The translations under genes and the position numbers were made by a program. Below the pieces are notes generated by a model. It saw nothing but the letters and a program-made list of their open reading frames with translations. It was not told the origin of the DNA and made no database searches. From Algoriphagus lutimaris (GTDB lineage Bacteria > Bacteroidota > Bacteroidia > Cytophagales > Cyclobacteriaceae), in contig NZ_JAFIDJ010000001.1 in assembly GCF_017051705.1 (NCBI RefSeq), forward strand, positions 1,951,786 through 2,015,785: a DNA stretch of 64,000 bases. Direction: 5' to 3'. This document shows, piece by piece, positions 17,736 to 26,990 of the stretch (its first letter is position 1; each line of letters begins with the position of its first letter).

Positions 17736-17749
17736 AATTAGCTAATTAT
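17734..17749. promoter_or_regulatory. 16-base perfect palindrome over the Crp/Fnr start codon
   Basis: ATAATTAGCTAATTAT reads the same on both strands and shares its first two bases with the start codon of the Crp/Fnr gene. It is a plausible operator for self-repression, or only an AT-rich start context; the close sequence match upstream of the serine dehydratase gene (57945-57955) makes chance less likely. Confidence 0.4.
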
Positions 17750-17796
17750 TTGGGTGAAATTTATAAAAAGACTGACATATATCATAAGAATCCCGT

Positions 17797-18270
17797 CTAT
17801 TTTGGAGGCTCTGGTAGAGATTTCAATTGATGAAACCGCTTACCTAATTCATCCCACTCTAGACAAAGATGATTTAATCCATTAGATATAATCATAAATT
17901 TAGCCTTGATTTTTTGGTGATAAAGGCATGCCTGCTCCATGGTCTTCTGAGTCAGTTTGACCTTTGGAGCCTTACATTCAATAAGAAGAAAAGGTCCACC
18001 TTCTTTATCCCAAACCACCAAATCAGTTCTTTTTTGAAGTTTATTATAAACCAACCCCTTTTCAAGGGCGATTAGGCCTTTGGAATATCCCAAATGATTT
18101 ATTAAAAAATTAATCCAATGCTGCCGAACCCATTCTTCAGGAGTTAATATCAAATACTTCTTTCGGAGACTATCAAAAATACCTAATTTCCCATCCAATT
18201 CTTGAAGCTTCGGTTCAATAGGCGGAAGATTGAGATTTGGTAATTGAACACGATCCATTCTCTGATTCAT
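17797..18270 (-). CDS. Stand-alone HsdR N-terminal-like nuclease domain
   Basis: 157 residues from the ATG at 18270; an earlier ATG at 18300 would run into the divergent gene, so I prefer 18270. The domain is of the type I restriction HsdR-N type (PD-(D/E)xK fold): TDLVVW carries Asp83 and LLIECKAPK carries Glu98 and Lys100. A C-terminal helix-strand (KFMIISNGLNHLCLEW) completes the fold. There is no helicase, methylase or specificity gene nearby, so this is not a complete restriction system. Similar lone genes occur widely in Bacteroidota next to core genes. DNA-cleaving activity is likely from the motif, the role is unknown. Confidence 0.8.
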   Translation of the reverse strand: MNQRMDRVQLPNLNLPPIEPKLQELDGKLGIFDSLRKKYLILTPEEWVRQHWINFLINHLGYSKGLIALEKGLVYNKLQKRTDLVVWDKEGGPFLLIECKAPKVKLTQKTMEQACLYHQKIKAKFMIISNGLNHLCLEWDELGKRFHQLKSLPEPPK

Positions 18271-18278
18271 AAACAAAT

Positions 18279-19961
18279 ATGTACATAAATCCTCAGTCAA
18301 AATTAAAGTTCTTTACAAAGTTCTTCACTTCATCAATCCTAAGTGGATTGTTTATTTTGGTTTCATGCCAATCCCCAAAAATTCAGGCAGACGTAATTTA
18401 CTTTGATGGAACGATTTATACGGTTAATTCTGAATTTGAAATAAGCGAAGCACTTGCTATTAAAGACGGTAAATTTCTTGCCGTAGGATCGAGTGACGAA
18501 ATCCTAGGAGGATATGATGCGGCCGAAAAAGTGGATCTTAACGGCAAGTCGGTTTACCCAGGCTTCATAGATGCCCATACCCATTTCAATCGATACGCAG
18601 AAGGATTACGAGTAGTAGACTTAGTTGGGGCCAAAAGTTATGATGAACTTATCCAACGGGTAAAAAACTATGCAGATGCTAACACAGATGAAGCTTGGAT
18701 TTTAGGTAGAGGTTGGGATCAAAACCTTTGGGAGGGGCAAGAATTTCCTACCCGAGAAAAACTGGACGAGCTTTTCCCAAATACACCTGTTCTCCTAACT
18801 AGAATTGATGGACATGCTGCTCTGGTTAACCAAAAAGCATTGTCAATTGGTGGGATTACTTCCCAAACTAAGATGCTTGGAGGTAGTGTGATCTTAGAAA
18901 ATGGAAAAACCACAGGAGTACTTGTGGATAATGCCATTGATTTAGTCAGTAATAAAATCCCGAAAACTACATCGGAACAAGCTAGAAAAGCCCTATTAGC
19001 TGCTCAGGAAAATTGCTTTGCGGTAGGACTTACCTCTGTAGTAGATGCTGGGCTAGATCAGGAAATCATTGAATTATACCAACAACTTCATCAGGATTCC
19101 TTATTGAAAATGAGAATTTATGCCATGGTCAATCCAACTCAGGAAAACATGGACTATTATTTTGATAAAGGAATTTATCAAGATGACCAATTAACCGTGA
19201 GAAGCTTCAAAATCTATGGAGATGGGGCTTTAGGATCTAGAGGTGCGGCGTTATTAAAACCATATTCTGACAAACCTGATCAGACAGGCTTTTTGCTGAG
19301 CACGGAGGATGATTTCAAAGATTTGGCAGCAAAAATGTATGAGCATGGATTTCAAATGAATACACATTGCATTGGAGATTCAGCGAATAGAACCTTACTG
19401 AATATTTATGCTGATGTTTTAAAAGGAAAAAACGACTTACGCTGGAGAATTGAACATGCACAAGTGGTAAATCCAGAAGATGTATCCAAATTTGCCGAAT
19501 ATAGCATTATTCCATCGGTACAACCCACCCATGCGACCTCAGACATGTACTGGGCAGAGCAACGTTTAGGTCCGGATCGGATCAAGCACGCCTATATTTT
19601 TAATGAACTGTTGGAACAAAATGGAATGATTGCTTTAGGAAGTGATTTCCCGGTAGAGTTCATCAATCCTCTATATGGTTTCCATGCCGCGGTTGCCAGA
19701 AAAGACAAGAACAATTGGCCGGACGAAGGTTTTCAAATTGAAAACAAACTAACTAGAGAAGCTGCCTTGAAAGGCATGACCATTTGGGCTGCTTATGCAA
19801 ACTTTGAAGAAAGTTTAAAGGGAAGTATTGAAGTGGGAAAATTAGCCGACTTAGTAATAATGGAAAAAGACATCATGGTTGAAGATGCGACAAACCTGAG
19901 AGAACTCCCCATAGATCGGACCATCATCGGAGGAGAGGTTGTCTATCAAAATGCCAAATAA
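18279..19961 (+). CDS. YtcJ-type amidohydrolase, lipoprotein
   Basis: 560 residues. A lipoprotein signal with LVSC (Cys30) puts it in the cell envelope. The amidohydrolase barrel has the metal pair in DAHTH (99-103: His100, His102), further His in MNTHCIGD and WRIEHAQV, and the late Asp in ALGSDFPVE. The PGFIDAH strand and N-terminal beta sandwich match the YtcJ/AepA subgroup (amidohydrolase_3), with reported N-substituted formamide or related amide substrates in some members. The exact substrate is unknown. Its ATG is only 8 bases from the start of the divergent nuclease gene. Its end overlaps the end of the ComEA-like gene by 16 bases. Confidence 0.85.
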   Translation: MYINPQSKLKFFTKFFTSSILSGLFILVSCQSPKIQADVIYFDGTIYTVNSEFEISEALAIKDGKFLAVGSSDEILGGYDAAEKVDLNGKSVYPGFIDAHTHFNRYAEGLRVVDLVGAKSYDELIQRVKNYADANTDEAWILGRGWDQNLWEGQEFPTREKLDELFPNTPVLLTRIDGHAALVNQKALSIGGITSQTKMLGGSVILENGKTTGVLVDNAIDLVSNKIPKTTSEQARKALLAAQENCFAVGLTSVVDAGLDQEIIELYQQLHQDSLLKMRIYAMVNPTQENMDYYFDKGIYQDDQLTVRSFKIYGDGALGSRGAALLKPYSDKPDQTGFLLSTEDDFKDLAAKMYEHGFQMNTHCIGDSANRTLLNIYADVLKGKNDLRWRIEHAQVVNPEDVSKFAEYSIIPSVQPTHATSDMYWAEQRLGPDRIKHAYIFNELLEQNGMIALGSDFPVEFINPLYGFHAAVARKDKNNWPDEGFQIENKLTREAALKGMTIWAAYANFEESLKGSIEVGKLADLVIMEKDIMVEDATNLRELPIDRTIIGGEVVYQNAK

Positions 19962-20632
19962 GGAGCAATTTTATCAATCCATTGAGGTTTGAAAATTTTA
20001 ATTTCTTTTAAGTCCTCAATGGATTGATATGCACCATGTTGTTTTTTGTAAGCCAAAATAACTTTTGCTTCCGAATAAGAAATATAGGGATGCTTAGCAA
20101 GTTCTGATTCCGTAATTTGATTGATTTCCATTTTCCTGAAGACCAATTCATCGAACTCAAAGTAATTGCAAAGTTTCTCGATTGTTTCCGGCGTTAACCC
20201 ATAAACTTCTGATAATTGGCTTACGTCATGAAAGCCACCTAGTTGCTCTCTATACTTTATTATTCTGCTGGCAAATGCCGGACCGATCCCAGGTACGATT
20301 TGCAGCGTAGCAGAATCAGCTTCTGACAAAGGAATCTTTTTTAAATTCTCGAATTCCTGATCCTGGGCTACGGGTTTATTTTTTACAGTATCCTCTGGAT
20401 TAAAGACAAGATCCGGGGAGGAAACCAATTCTACTCCAGCCTTTCTTAAAGAATCAATTTTCAACTGAAATTGAAACTGATAGTCTTCCGCAGCCCTATC
20501 TCTTATGTAGCCAAAAAGTGTTGGAATCAATAACAAAATGGTCAAAAAAGGGAGCAAGAATAAGAACCCTCTGGACTCTTTGTTTGAAAAACCCAAATAG
20601 GATTTTAGCCAATAAAAAATAGTGCCTTTCAT
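19946..20632 (-). CDS. ComEA-like helix-hairpin-helix protein, membrane-anchored
   Basis: 228 residues. One N-terminal membrane helix (about 24-44) is followed by a spacer and two helix-hairpin-helix units. The first has LQIVPGIGPAFASRIIKYRE with the DNA-binding GIG hairpin (about 112-131). The second is around ELAKHPYISYSEAKVILAYK, followed by a third partial unit. ComEA-type proteins bind DNA in the periplasm during uptake, but in Bacteroidota such proteins are widespread without proven competence. The stop overlaps the end of the amidohydrolase gene tail to tail. No other competence gene is in the window. Confidence 0.8.
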   Translation of the reverse strand: MKGTIFYWLKSYLGFSNKESRGFLFLLPFLTILLLIPTLFGYIRDRAAEDYQFQFQLKIDSLRKAGVELVSSPDLVFNPEDTVKNKPVAQDQEFENLKKIPLSEADSATLQIVPGIGPAFASRIIKYREQLGGFHDVSQLSEVYGLTPETIEKLCNYFEFDELVFRKMEINQITESELAKHPYISYSEAKVILAYKKQHGAYQSIEDLKEIKIFKPQWIDKIAPYLAF

Positions 20633-20752
20633 ATAAAAATTCGGATCACTTGAAAGAATTGATTCTGTCTATGATGTATAATTTAAGAATATTGGCATCT
20701 TAATTCAAAATTCATGAAATTTGCGATATCTAGATGTTTTTTATTTAGATAG

Positions 20753-20767
20753 ATTCCAAATTGGAAT
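20753..20767. promoter_or_regulatory. Palindrome upstream of hemA
   Basis: ATTCCAA and TTGGAAT flank one central base, giving a perfect 7+7 inverted repeat. It lies about 40 bases before the -7 element of hemA and 66 bases before its start codon, a normal place for an operator. No regulator is recognised. Confidence 0.35.
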
Positions 20768-20806
20768 TTCGATAGGCAAAAAAGCTAATTACATGCCTAT
20801 TGTATT

Positions 20807-20814
20807 TAAATTTG
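20807..20814 (+). promoter_or_regulatory. Putative hemA promoter (-7 element)
   Basis: TAAATTTG matches the Bacteroidota -7 consensus TAnnTTTG. Transcription would begin near 20820, about 15 bases before the hemA ATG. No clear -33 TTG lies at the usual 19-21 base distance. Confidence 0.4.
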
Positions 20815-20833
20815 CGTTGTAAGACTTGTCCCT

Positions 20834-22102
20834 ATGCAAATCAAGTTCAGAGCATTAAGTTTATCACATAAGACCGCACCCGTCCAGATTCGAGAGATTA
20901 TCGCTCTCAGTGATCAGGAAATACAGCGAACATTATTGAAATTGAAGGATTTCTTCAGTTTGAATGATGTATTGATACTTTCTACCTGCAATAGAACTGA
21001 GGTGTATTACAGTCATGATCTTGACTTGAGTACAGAAATCATCAAATTAATTGGACTTGAAAAAGGTCTTCCTGATGTTGTCAATTACCTAGAATACTTC
21101 CAGATCTACAATACCGATAGAGCAGCGATTGCTCATTTGTTCCGTGTTTCAATGGGATTGGAAGCACAAGTAGTAGGAGATATTCAGATATCCAATCAGG
21201 TAAAAAGAGCGTATCAAGCATCTGCGGATTTAGAAATGGCAGGACCATTCCTTCACCGATTGATGCACACAGTCTTCTTTACCAACAAGAGAATTGTACA
21301 AGAAACTGGTTTTAGAGAAGGTGCAGCATCACTTTCTTACGCAGCCATTGAATTAATAGAAAGTCTTACTTCCAATACTTACCAACCAAGAATCTTATTG
21401 ATCGGAGTTGGGGAGATTGGAGAAGATGTTGCTAAAAACATGGTCTATCTTCCTAATGCAAAAGTGAAGGTAACCAATAGAACACTTTCCAAAGCAGAGG
21501 AGATTGCAGCTCCTTTGGGATTTGAAGTTATTCCTTTTGAGAATTGTTTCGAAGCCATGGAAGAGGCCGATGTAATCGTATGTTCGATTATGAAAAACGA
21601 GCCTTTTATCACCAAAGAGCTGATTAAATCTTTCGACATTCCTAGTTATAAATTATTAGTAGATCTTTCTGTTCCAAGAAGTATCGAAACCAGTGTAGAA
21701 GATGTGCCTGGAGTAATCTTGTATAACGTTGATAATATCCGCAGTAAGACTTCTAAAGCTTTAGAAAAAAGACTTGCTGCTGTTCCTCTTGTTGAAAGCA
21801 TCATTGAAGAAAGCATCGAAGAGTTTTATAATTGGAAAAAAGAAATGATGGTTTCACCTACCATCAACAAACTGAAGCAGACACTTGAGCAAATCCGATT
21901 GGAGGAATTAAGCAGGTATTTGAAAAATGCAGATGAAAAGGAATATGCGGTGATTGACAAAATCACCAAAAGTATGATGCAGAAAATCCTGAAAGTTCCA
22001 GTAGTTCAACTGAGAGCTGCATGCCAGCGAGACCAGGCAGAGGAAATGATCGAATTCATTTCTGATCTTTTTGATCTTGATCGGGAAAACACGAAAAAGT
22101 AA
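20834..22102 (+). CDS. hemA: Glutamyl-tRNA reductase
   Basis: 422 residues, the usual length. It reduces glutamyl-tRNA(Glu) to glutamate-1-semialdehyde with NADPH, the first step of the C5 haem pathway, in the cytoplasm. The start MQIKFRALSLSHKTAP is typical. STCNRTE (50-56) carries the nucleophile Cys52, GLEAQVVGD (109-117) the substrate-binding region and GVGEIG (192-197) the NADPH fold. A C-terminal dimerisation helix region closes the protein. The next enzyme, HemL, is encoded at 45673-46965 in this window. A strong hairpin terminator follows directly. Confidence 0.97.
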   Translation: MQIKFRALSLSHKTAPVQIREIIALSDQEIQRTLLKLKDFFSLNDVLILSTCNRTEVYYSHDLDLSTEIIKLIGLEKGLPDVVNYLEYFQIYNTDRAAIAHLFRVSMGLEAQVVGDIQISNQVKRAYQASADLEMAGPFLHRLMHTVFFTNKRIVQETGFREGAASLSYAAIELIESLTSNTYQPRILLIGVGEIGEDVAKNMVYLPNAKVKVTNRTLSKAEEIAAPLGFEVIPFENCFEAMEEADVIVCSIMKNEPFITKELIKSFDIPSYKLLVDLSVPRSIETSVEDVPGVILYNVDNIRSKTSKALEKRLAAVPLVESIIEESIEEFYNWKKEMMVSPTINKLKQTLEQIRLEELSRYLKNADEKEYAVIDKITKSMMQKILKVPVVQLRAACQRDQAEEMIEFISDLFDLDRENTKK

Positions 22103-22122
22103 TCTATTAAATACTTAAAGAG

Positions 22123-22160
22123 AAATGACCAAAGGATTGTAAAAACCTTTGGTCATTTTA
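22123..22160 (+). terminator. hemA terminator
   Basis: A 13-base perfect stem (AAATGACCAAAGG, 22123-22135, with CCTTTGGTCATTT, 22146-22158) with a 10-base loop follows the hemA stop by 20 bases. The T-rich right arm serves as the U-run. Confidence 0.85.
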
Positions 22161-22166
22161 TATTTG
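22137..22166 (+). promoter_or_regulatory. Putative promoter of the WG-repeat gene
   Basis: TTG (22137-22139), then 19 bases, then TATATTTG (22159-22166) fits the full Bacteroidota promoter pattern. The TTG lies in the loop of the hemA terminator and the -7 element begins in its last bases, so terminator and promoter overlap. Start of transcription would be near 22171. Confidence 0.55.
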
Positions 22167-22197
22167 ATCCCTATTCAAAAATTCTGCTCCATAACAA

Positions 22198-23760
22198 ATG
22201 AAAGCAATCAAGTTTGTACTCCTTTTATTAATTAGCACAATTTGCTCCCTGCAACCTATCTTTTCCCAAACTTGGGAGGTGTATGATGATGAGTACAGAT
22301 TGCAAAAAAGACTTCTTTACGATCAAGTTGAACTGTTAAGCGAGACTGTCAGGATTGGTAAAAAAGATTCTGTTTTAAGTTTATTATCCTCAGACCTCAC
22401 TCCCGCTGTTTCTCTACAGGGAAGTGAAGTATATCAATACCTTGAACCATGGATTTTGGTAAAAGGGCCTAATGGATTAGGTGCTTTTCATGAATACGGT
22501 CAGCAAGTACTTCCTTTAGAATACGACGAGATTCAAACCTACTTCAACTTACTGTTAGCAAGAAAAGGAAATAAGTACTGGATTTTTGAAAGAGGAAGTG
22601 GCAAAACTACTCCATTAGGGACTTTGGACCGAGCTTCATTGACAAAAACAGGGATGCTCATTACCCAAATAGGAGCCGAGTATTTTATTCCTTTGTCTAA
22701 TGCAGGCCAAAAATCATTTCAGTTATTGGAAGAATCTGAAGGAGACTTCCTTCTAGCAAAAGAAGAGACTGGGTATGGATTAATCAATCGGGAAGGTGAT
22801 TATGTACTTGCCCCAGTAATCGATGAACTAAAGCATAATAAAGGGAATTTCTATTTTGGTTTTGAAGACAATCAATTTTTATTGATTGAAGGAAATGATA
22901 TGAAAGCCAATGTTCGATACAACTCCTATCATAGAATCACATTAGAAGATGGGTTGATGTTGGAATACATCCATGGAAAGCTTCGTAGGGTCATGAAAGA
23001 GGGCGGAATTCTGTTGGATGCAGTGGGGATGGAAGAAGTAACAAGAATTGGCGAGGACCTTTACAATATAAGATTCAGAGATGGTAATCTAGGATTGCTT
23101 GGTAAAGGAGGCTGGTTAGTTCGACCCAATGCTCCCTTAGAAAGAATACTTATGGGATCGAACGGACTATTTCCAGCTTTGAAAGAAGGTTCTCTTGGCT
23201 TTGTAAACTCTATGGGGGAATGGATCATTCAACCGCAATATGAAGATCTGACTCTTTTTTCAGAATCCTTGGCAGGGTTTAAAAAGGGAGGAAAATGGGG
23301 AATCATAAAAGCGAACGGAGAAGTCTTAGGAAACACCTCTTGGGATGAAATAAAACCATTCAAAAAAGGTTTTTCCATTGCTAGATCAAACAATCAATTC
23401 TATCTCTTGAATGCTAATGGAGAAGTAGTCAATCAGGAATCCTTCGATCAGGTACTTAGAACCAATGATGGGTATTTCATTGTAGAAAAAGCTAATAAAA
23501 CAGGTATTTTGGACCCAGCTGGTAAAGAATTAATCCCAATTGAATTTGATCGTGTACATCGTGCTCAAAGGGACTTAATTGTGGTTCAAAAAGATGGAAA
23601 AACAGGACTGCTTTCTGACTCAGGAGAGGTGCTACTTCCATTGGCATTTGAAGATGTTTTAATTGATTCCGGCACTGGGAAAATCTTAACTAAAAACCTC
23701 TATGAACCTGTAGTAGTCATTGAACCGGAAACCACAGGGAGGAAAAAAAGCAAAAAGTAA
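22198..23760 (+). CDS. Secreted WG-repeat protein
   Basis: 520 residues with an N-terminal signal peptide (cut near residue 24, after FSQ-like end). The rest is a run of WG (KWG-type) repeats: units such as GLGAFHEYG, GYGLINREGDYVLAPV, SLGFVNSMGEWIIQPQYEDL, KWGIIKANGEVL and KTGLLSDSGEVLLPLAFEDV recur about every 45-50 residues. WG repeats form beta-rich, probably propeller-like or solenoid surfaces used for protein contacts. The tail is basic (RKKSKK). Function unknown. It has its own promoter and a strong terminator. Confidence 0.85.
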   Translation: MKAIKFVLLLLISTICSLQPIFSQTWEVYDDEYRLQKRLLYDQVELLSETVRIGKKDSVLSLLSSDLTPAVSLQGSEVYQYLEPWILVKGPNGLGAFHEYGQQVLPLEYDEIQTYFNLLLARKGNKYWIFERGSGKTTPLGTLDRASLTKTGMLITQIGAEYFIPLSNAGQKSFQLLEESEGDFLLAKEETGYGLINREGDYVLAPVIDELKHNKGNFYFGFEDNQFLLIEGNDMKANVRYNSYHRITLEDGLMLEYIHGKLRRVMKEGGILLDAVGMEEVTRIGEDLYNIRFRDGNLGLLGKGGWLVRPNAPLERILMGSNGLFPALKEGSLGFVNSMGEWIIQPQYEDLTLFSESLAGFKKGGKWGIIKANGEVLGNTSWDEIKPFKKGFSIARSNNQFYLLNANGEVVNQESFDQVLRTNDGYFIVEKANKTGILDPAGKELIPIEFDRVHRAQRDLIVVQKDGKTGLLSDSGEVLLPLAFEDVLIDSGTGKILTKNLYEPVVVIEPETTGRKKSKK

Positions 23761-23773
23761 TCCTTAGAAATAA

Positions 23774-23807
23774 AAAACCCCAATGAATTCTTTCATTGGG
23801 GTTTTAA
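23774..23807. terminator. Bidirectional terminator between WG-repeat gene and floA
   Basis: A 14-base perfect stem (AAAACCCCAATGAA, 23774-23787, with its complement at 23792-23805) has a 4-base loop and A/T runs on both sides, so it can serve the two converging genes. Confidence 0.85.
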
Positions 23808-23823
23808 TCTTTTATTAAGGATT

Positions 23824-24831
23824 CTATTTGTCCGATTTACCTTTTCCTGAATCTTTTGAGTCAGTATCAGATTTGGCAATGGAATCTCTCATGGAAGTAT
23901 CTGATTTGATATTTTCCATTCGGTAATAGTCCATCACCCCCAGTTGACCACTTCTGAAAGCCTCTGCTAAAGCCTTTGGTACTTCTGCTTCCGCTTCTAC
24001 GACTTTCGCACGCATCTCTACATTTCTTGCTTTCATCTCCTGTTCCAATGCTACCGCCATAGCTCTTCTTTCTTCAGCTTTTGCTTCTGCTACCTTTAAA
24101 TCTGCAGAGGCTTGATCGATTTGAAGTTTCGCTCCTATGTTGGTTCCTACGTCAATATCTGCAATATCAATGGAAAGAATTTCAAAGGCAGTTCCCGCAT
24201 CCAATCCCCTCTCTAAAACCAGTTTGGAAATCTTATCGGGGTTTTCCAAAACACTTTTATGGTTGGACGCAGATCCTATGGAAGTTACAATTCCTTCCCC
24301 TACCCTTGCTAAAATGGTTTCCTCTCCTGCACCACCTACCAGTTGCGCGATATTGGCACGAACAGTCACCCTTGCTTTTGCGATCAGTTGAATCCCATCT
24401 GCTGCCACAGCAGCTACATTTGGAGTATTGATCACTTTAGGATTCACTGAAATCTGTACAGCCTCGAAAACATCCCTTCCCGCCAGGTCAATCGCTGTTG
24501 CCTGTTTGAAAGAAAGATTAATATTGGCTTTATCCGCAGAAATTAAGGCTCTTATCACATTTGGCACATTCCCACCGGCTAAGTAATGCGTTTCCAGGTC
24601 ATTAGTGGTAAGCTCCAGACCAGCTTTAGTAGCTGTAATCAAAGAATTCACTATCACACTCGGTGGCACCTTTCTTATTCTCATTCCTACTAGCTCTAGT
24701 AAACCAACCCGAACATTTGAAAACTGAGCGGTAATCCAAAGATTAACAGGTACAAAATAAAGAAAGATGAAAAGTAAAATGATCCCTGCTACCGCAGCAA
24801 CCAGAATAAACAATGAGCTATTTGGATCCAT
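23824..24831 (-). CDS. floA: Flotillin-like protein FloA (UPF0365)
   Basis: 335 residues. A membrane-inserted hydrophobic hairpin (about 6-28) is followed by an SPFH-like domain with [16 protein letters not shown], and a long Ala/Glu-rich coiled coil (about 230-300, [20 protein letters not shown]) typical of FloA/YqfA. The C-terminal 30 residues are Ser/Asp/Lys-rich. FloA organises membrane microdomains and is usually paired with an NfeD protein, as here: the nfeD-like gene ends 1 base upstream. In Bacillus the pair responds to cell-envelope stress; no such control is visible here. Confidence 0.92.
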   Translation of the reverse strand: MDPNSSLFILVAAVAGIILLFIFLYFVPVNLWITAQFSNVRVGLLELVGMRIRKVPPSVIVNSLITATKAGLELTTNDLETHYLAGGNVPNVIRALISADKANINLSFKQATAIDLAGRDVFEAVQISVNPKVINTPNVAAVAADGIQLIAKARVTVRANIAQLVGGAGEETILARVGEGIVTSIGSASNHKSVLENPDKISKLVLERGLDAGTAFEILSIDIADIDVGTNIGAKLQIDQASADLKVAEAKAEERRAMAVALEQEMKARNVEMRAKVVEAEAEVPKALAEAFRSGQLGVMDYYRMENIKSDTSMRDSIAKSDTDSKDSGKGKSDK

Positions 24832-24832
24832 G

Positions 24833-25300
24833 TTATTTAACTAAAATTTGATTGTTTTCAATTTTCATAATGATGATCTCTTTGCCTACTTCTATAAAAC
24901 CAGACTCAGATTTCACTTCATAAACTTTCTCTTCTACTCCAAAAGATGCCTTTCCAAAAGGTTTTAAATCTGAGATCGCTTTTCCTGGCATTCCTACTTG
25001 TAATCCTTCAGTCCTTCCATCAAAAGTACGACCTTGGTTGGTTGTTTTAAGAGAAAATTTGTTCCATACTCCTGATCTAAAGCTGTATACAATAGCCAGC
25101 AGATTTGATATCACCGCAATTCCTGTGATCCACCATGCTGTCCCCGCATCAAAAGATACGAATGCGTAAATAATACCTGCAGCACTTACTATAAGCCCAA
25201 ATACACCCACCACCGTGGTACCGGGAACAAATAGGACTTCCGCAACCATCAAGATTAAGCCTATTAGTAGTAAAGTGGATAAAATAATTATAGTCATCAC
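24833..25300 (-). CDS. NfeD family membrane protein (short form)
   Basis: 155 residues with about four membrane helices in the first 75 residues ([19 protein letters not shown] starts the second half of helix 1) and a C-terminal OB-fold-like domain (about 95-155, [20 protein letters not shown]). The serine-protease part of long NfeD proteins is missing, so this is the NfeD1b type. It is the first gene of the nfeD-floA pair with a 1-base gap. NfeD is thought to assist its flotillin partner in the membrane. Confidence 0.88.
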   Translation of the reverse strand: MMTIIILSTLLLIGLILMVAEVLFVPGTTVVGVFGLIVSAAGIIYAFVSFDAGTAWWITGIAVISNLLAIVYSFRSGVWNKFSLKTTNQGRTFDGRTEGLQVGMPGKAISDLKPFGKASFGVEEKVYEVKSESGFIEVGKEIIIMKIENNQILVK

Positions 25301-25361
25301 GGGCTGAACTAGAATCCTAAAATACGAGAATCCTGATTAGAGTATTCAATAAACATAAAAA

Positions 25362-25386
25362 AACCCGGAAAATTCCGGGTTTCTCA
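25362..25386 (-). terminator. proS terminator
   Basis: AACCCGGAA and TTCCGGGTT form a compact stem; on the minus strand it is followed by seven T, directly behind the proS stop codon at 25387. Confidence 0.85.
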
Positions 25387-26868
25387 TTAATAAGCTTTGG
25401 CAAAATAAACTCTTCCTTCAGAAGGCTTCCCTGTCAATATACAGGTTCCTGCTTCCTCTTTCCTATTCAGAGGAATACACCTGATGGTCGCCTTCGTCAT
25501 CTCTTTAATTTTATCTTCCGTCTCTGGAGTTCCATCCCAATGGGCAGAAATAAATCCTCCTTTATTTTCCAATACATCTTTAAATTCTTCCCAAGAATTT
25601 ACTTCGGTCGTTTTCTCTTCTCTAAAAGAGTAAGCCTTAGAATAAATAGACTCTTGGATTTCAACCAGCATCCCCCCGATTTTTTCAGCAATTGGTTGGG
25701 AAGCCAATTCAAATTGGGATTTAGTCAAATTATCTCTTCGAGCAATTTCTATTGTTCCATTTTCTAAATCTCTAGGCCCGATAGCAATTCTTAGAGGAAC
25801 ACCTTTCAATTCGTATTCGGCAAATTTAAAGCCTGGCTTATGCGTATCTCTATTGTCATACTTCACAGATATCCCCGCTTTTCTCAACTCAACCATTATT
25901 TCATTGGCCTTTTCAGAAATCGCTTCGAATTCCTCATCTTTTCTATAGATAGGGACAATAACGACCTGGATTGGGGCCAATTTTGGAGGCAATACTAGAC
26001 CGTTGTCATCAGAATGCGCCATGATCAATGCCCCCATTAATCGAGTACTTACTCCCCATGACGTTCCCCACACATATTCCAATCCACCTTCTTTAGTGGC
26101 AAATTTTACATCAAAGGCTTTCGCAAAGTTTTGTCCCAAGAAATGAGATGTTCCTGCCTGCAATGCCTTTCCGTCCTGCATCATCGCTTCAATACAAAGT
26201 GTATCATCCGCCCCGGCAAATCGTTCATTGGCAGATTTTCTTCCTCTCACCACTGGCAAAGCCATAAATTCCTCTGCGAATTGTGCATACACATTCATCA
26301 TTTGCATGGTTTCGGCTTTTGCTTCTTCAGCTGTGGCATGTGCTGTATGTCCTTCTTGCCATAAAAACTCTGCTGTCCTTAAGAATAGTCGAGTCCTCAT
26401 TTCCCATCTTACCACATTGGCCCACTGATTCACTAATAAAGGCAGATCACGGTAAGATTGTATCCAGTTTTTATAGGTGCTCCAAATCACAGTTTCAGAA
26501 GTTGGCCTAACGATCAGTTCTTCTTCCAACTTCGCTTCTGGGTCCACAATCACACCACTTCCATCCTCCGCATTCTTTAATCTATAGTGGGTTACGACAG
26601 CACATTCCTTGGCAAAACCTTCGACGTGATTGGCTTCCTTACTTAAATAAGATTTCGGAATAAATAAGGGAAAATACGCATTGGTATGTCCAGTTTCTTT
26701 GAACATTCGGTCCAATTCTGCCTGCATTTTTTCCCAAATAGAATAGCCGTAAGGTTTGATCACCATACAGCCTCTTACTGCAGAATTCTCTGCCAAGTCA
26801 GCTTTTTTAACTAATTCGTTGTACCAAAGTGAATAATCTTCACTTCTCTTAGGTAGTCCTTTACTCAT
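25387..26868 (-). CDS. proS: Prolyl-tRNA synthetase, archaeal/eukaryotic type
   Basis: 493 residues. It charges tRNA(Pro) with proline in the cytoplasm. Class II motifs are present: RPTSETVIW region (motif 2 neighbourhood), [20 protein letters not shown] (motif 2) and a C-terminal motif 3 region. The length, lack of the bacterial editing insertion and the C-terminal FAKAY ending in Tyr define the short ProRS type shared with archaea and eukaryotes, which is normal in Bacteroidota. A zinc-type C-terminal domain appears reduced, with CIPLN and CILTG Cys. A -7 element lies upstream on the minus strand. Confidence 0.97.
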   Translation of the reverse strand: MSKGLPKRSEDYSLWYNELVKKADLAENSAVRGCMVIKPYGYSIWEKMQAELDRMFKETGHTNAYFPLFIPKSYLSKEANHVEGFAKECAVVTHYRLKNAEDGSGVIVDPEAKLEEELIVRPTSETVIWSTYKNWIQSYRDLPLLVNQWANVVRWEMRTRLFLRTAEFLWQEGHTAHATAEEAKAETMQMMNVYAQFAEEFMALPVVRGRKSANERFAGADDTLCIEAMMQDGKALQAGTSHFLGQNFAKAFDVKFATKEGGLEYVWGTSWGVSTRLMGALIMAHSDDNGLVLPPKLAPIQVVIVPIYRKDEEFEAISEKANEIMVELRKAGISVKYDNRDTHKPGFKFAEYELKGVPLRIAIGPRDLENGTIEIARRDNLTKSQFELASQPIAEKIGGMLVEIQESIYSKAYSFREEKTTEVNSWEEFKDVLENKGGFISAHWDGTPETEDKIKEMTKATIRCIPLNRKEEAGTCILTGKPSEGRVYFAKAY

Positions 26869-26919
26869 TATAATTGATTCAGATACTTTTTGTCCTTAAT
26901 TTTGCTAAATTGAGCATGG

Positions 26920-26927
26920 CAAATATA
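26920..26927 (-). promoter_or_regulatory. Putative proS promoter (-7 element)
   Basis: On the minus strand TATATTTG matches TAnnTTTG, 51 bases before the proS start codon. No TTG sits at the usual upstream distance. Confidence 0.4.
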
Positions 26928-26990
26928 AAGTAAAAAGTATAACCCTTCACTTTTAAGACCGTATAAGAAAGTAACAATCTAACTTCGACT

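Noticed and set aside
17797-18270. Type I restriction system
   Set aside because: Only an HsdR-N-like domain is present; helicase, methylase and specificity genes are missing.
24081-24431. 116-codon plus-strand frame opposite floA
   Set aside because: Mirror of the Ala/Glu-rich FloA coiled coil; no signal, motif or spacing supports it.
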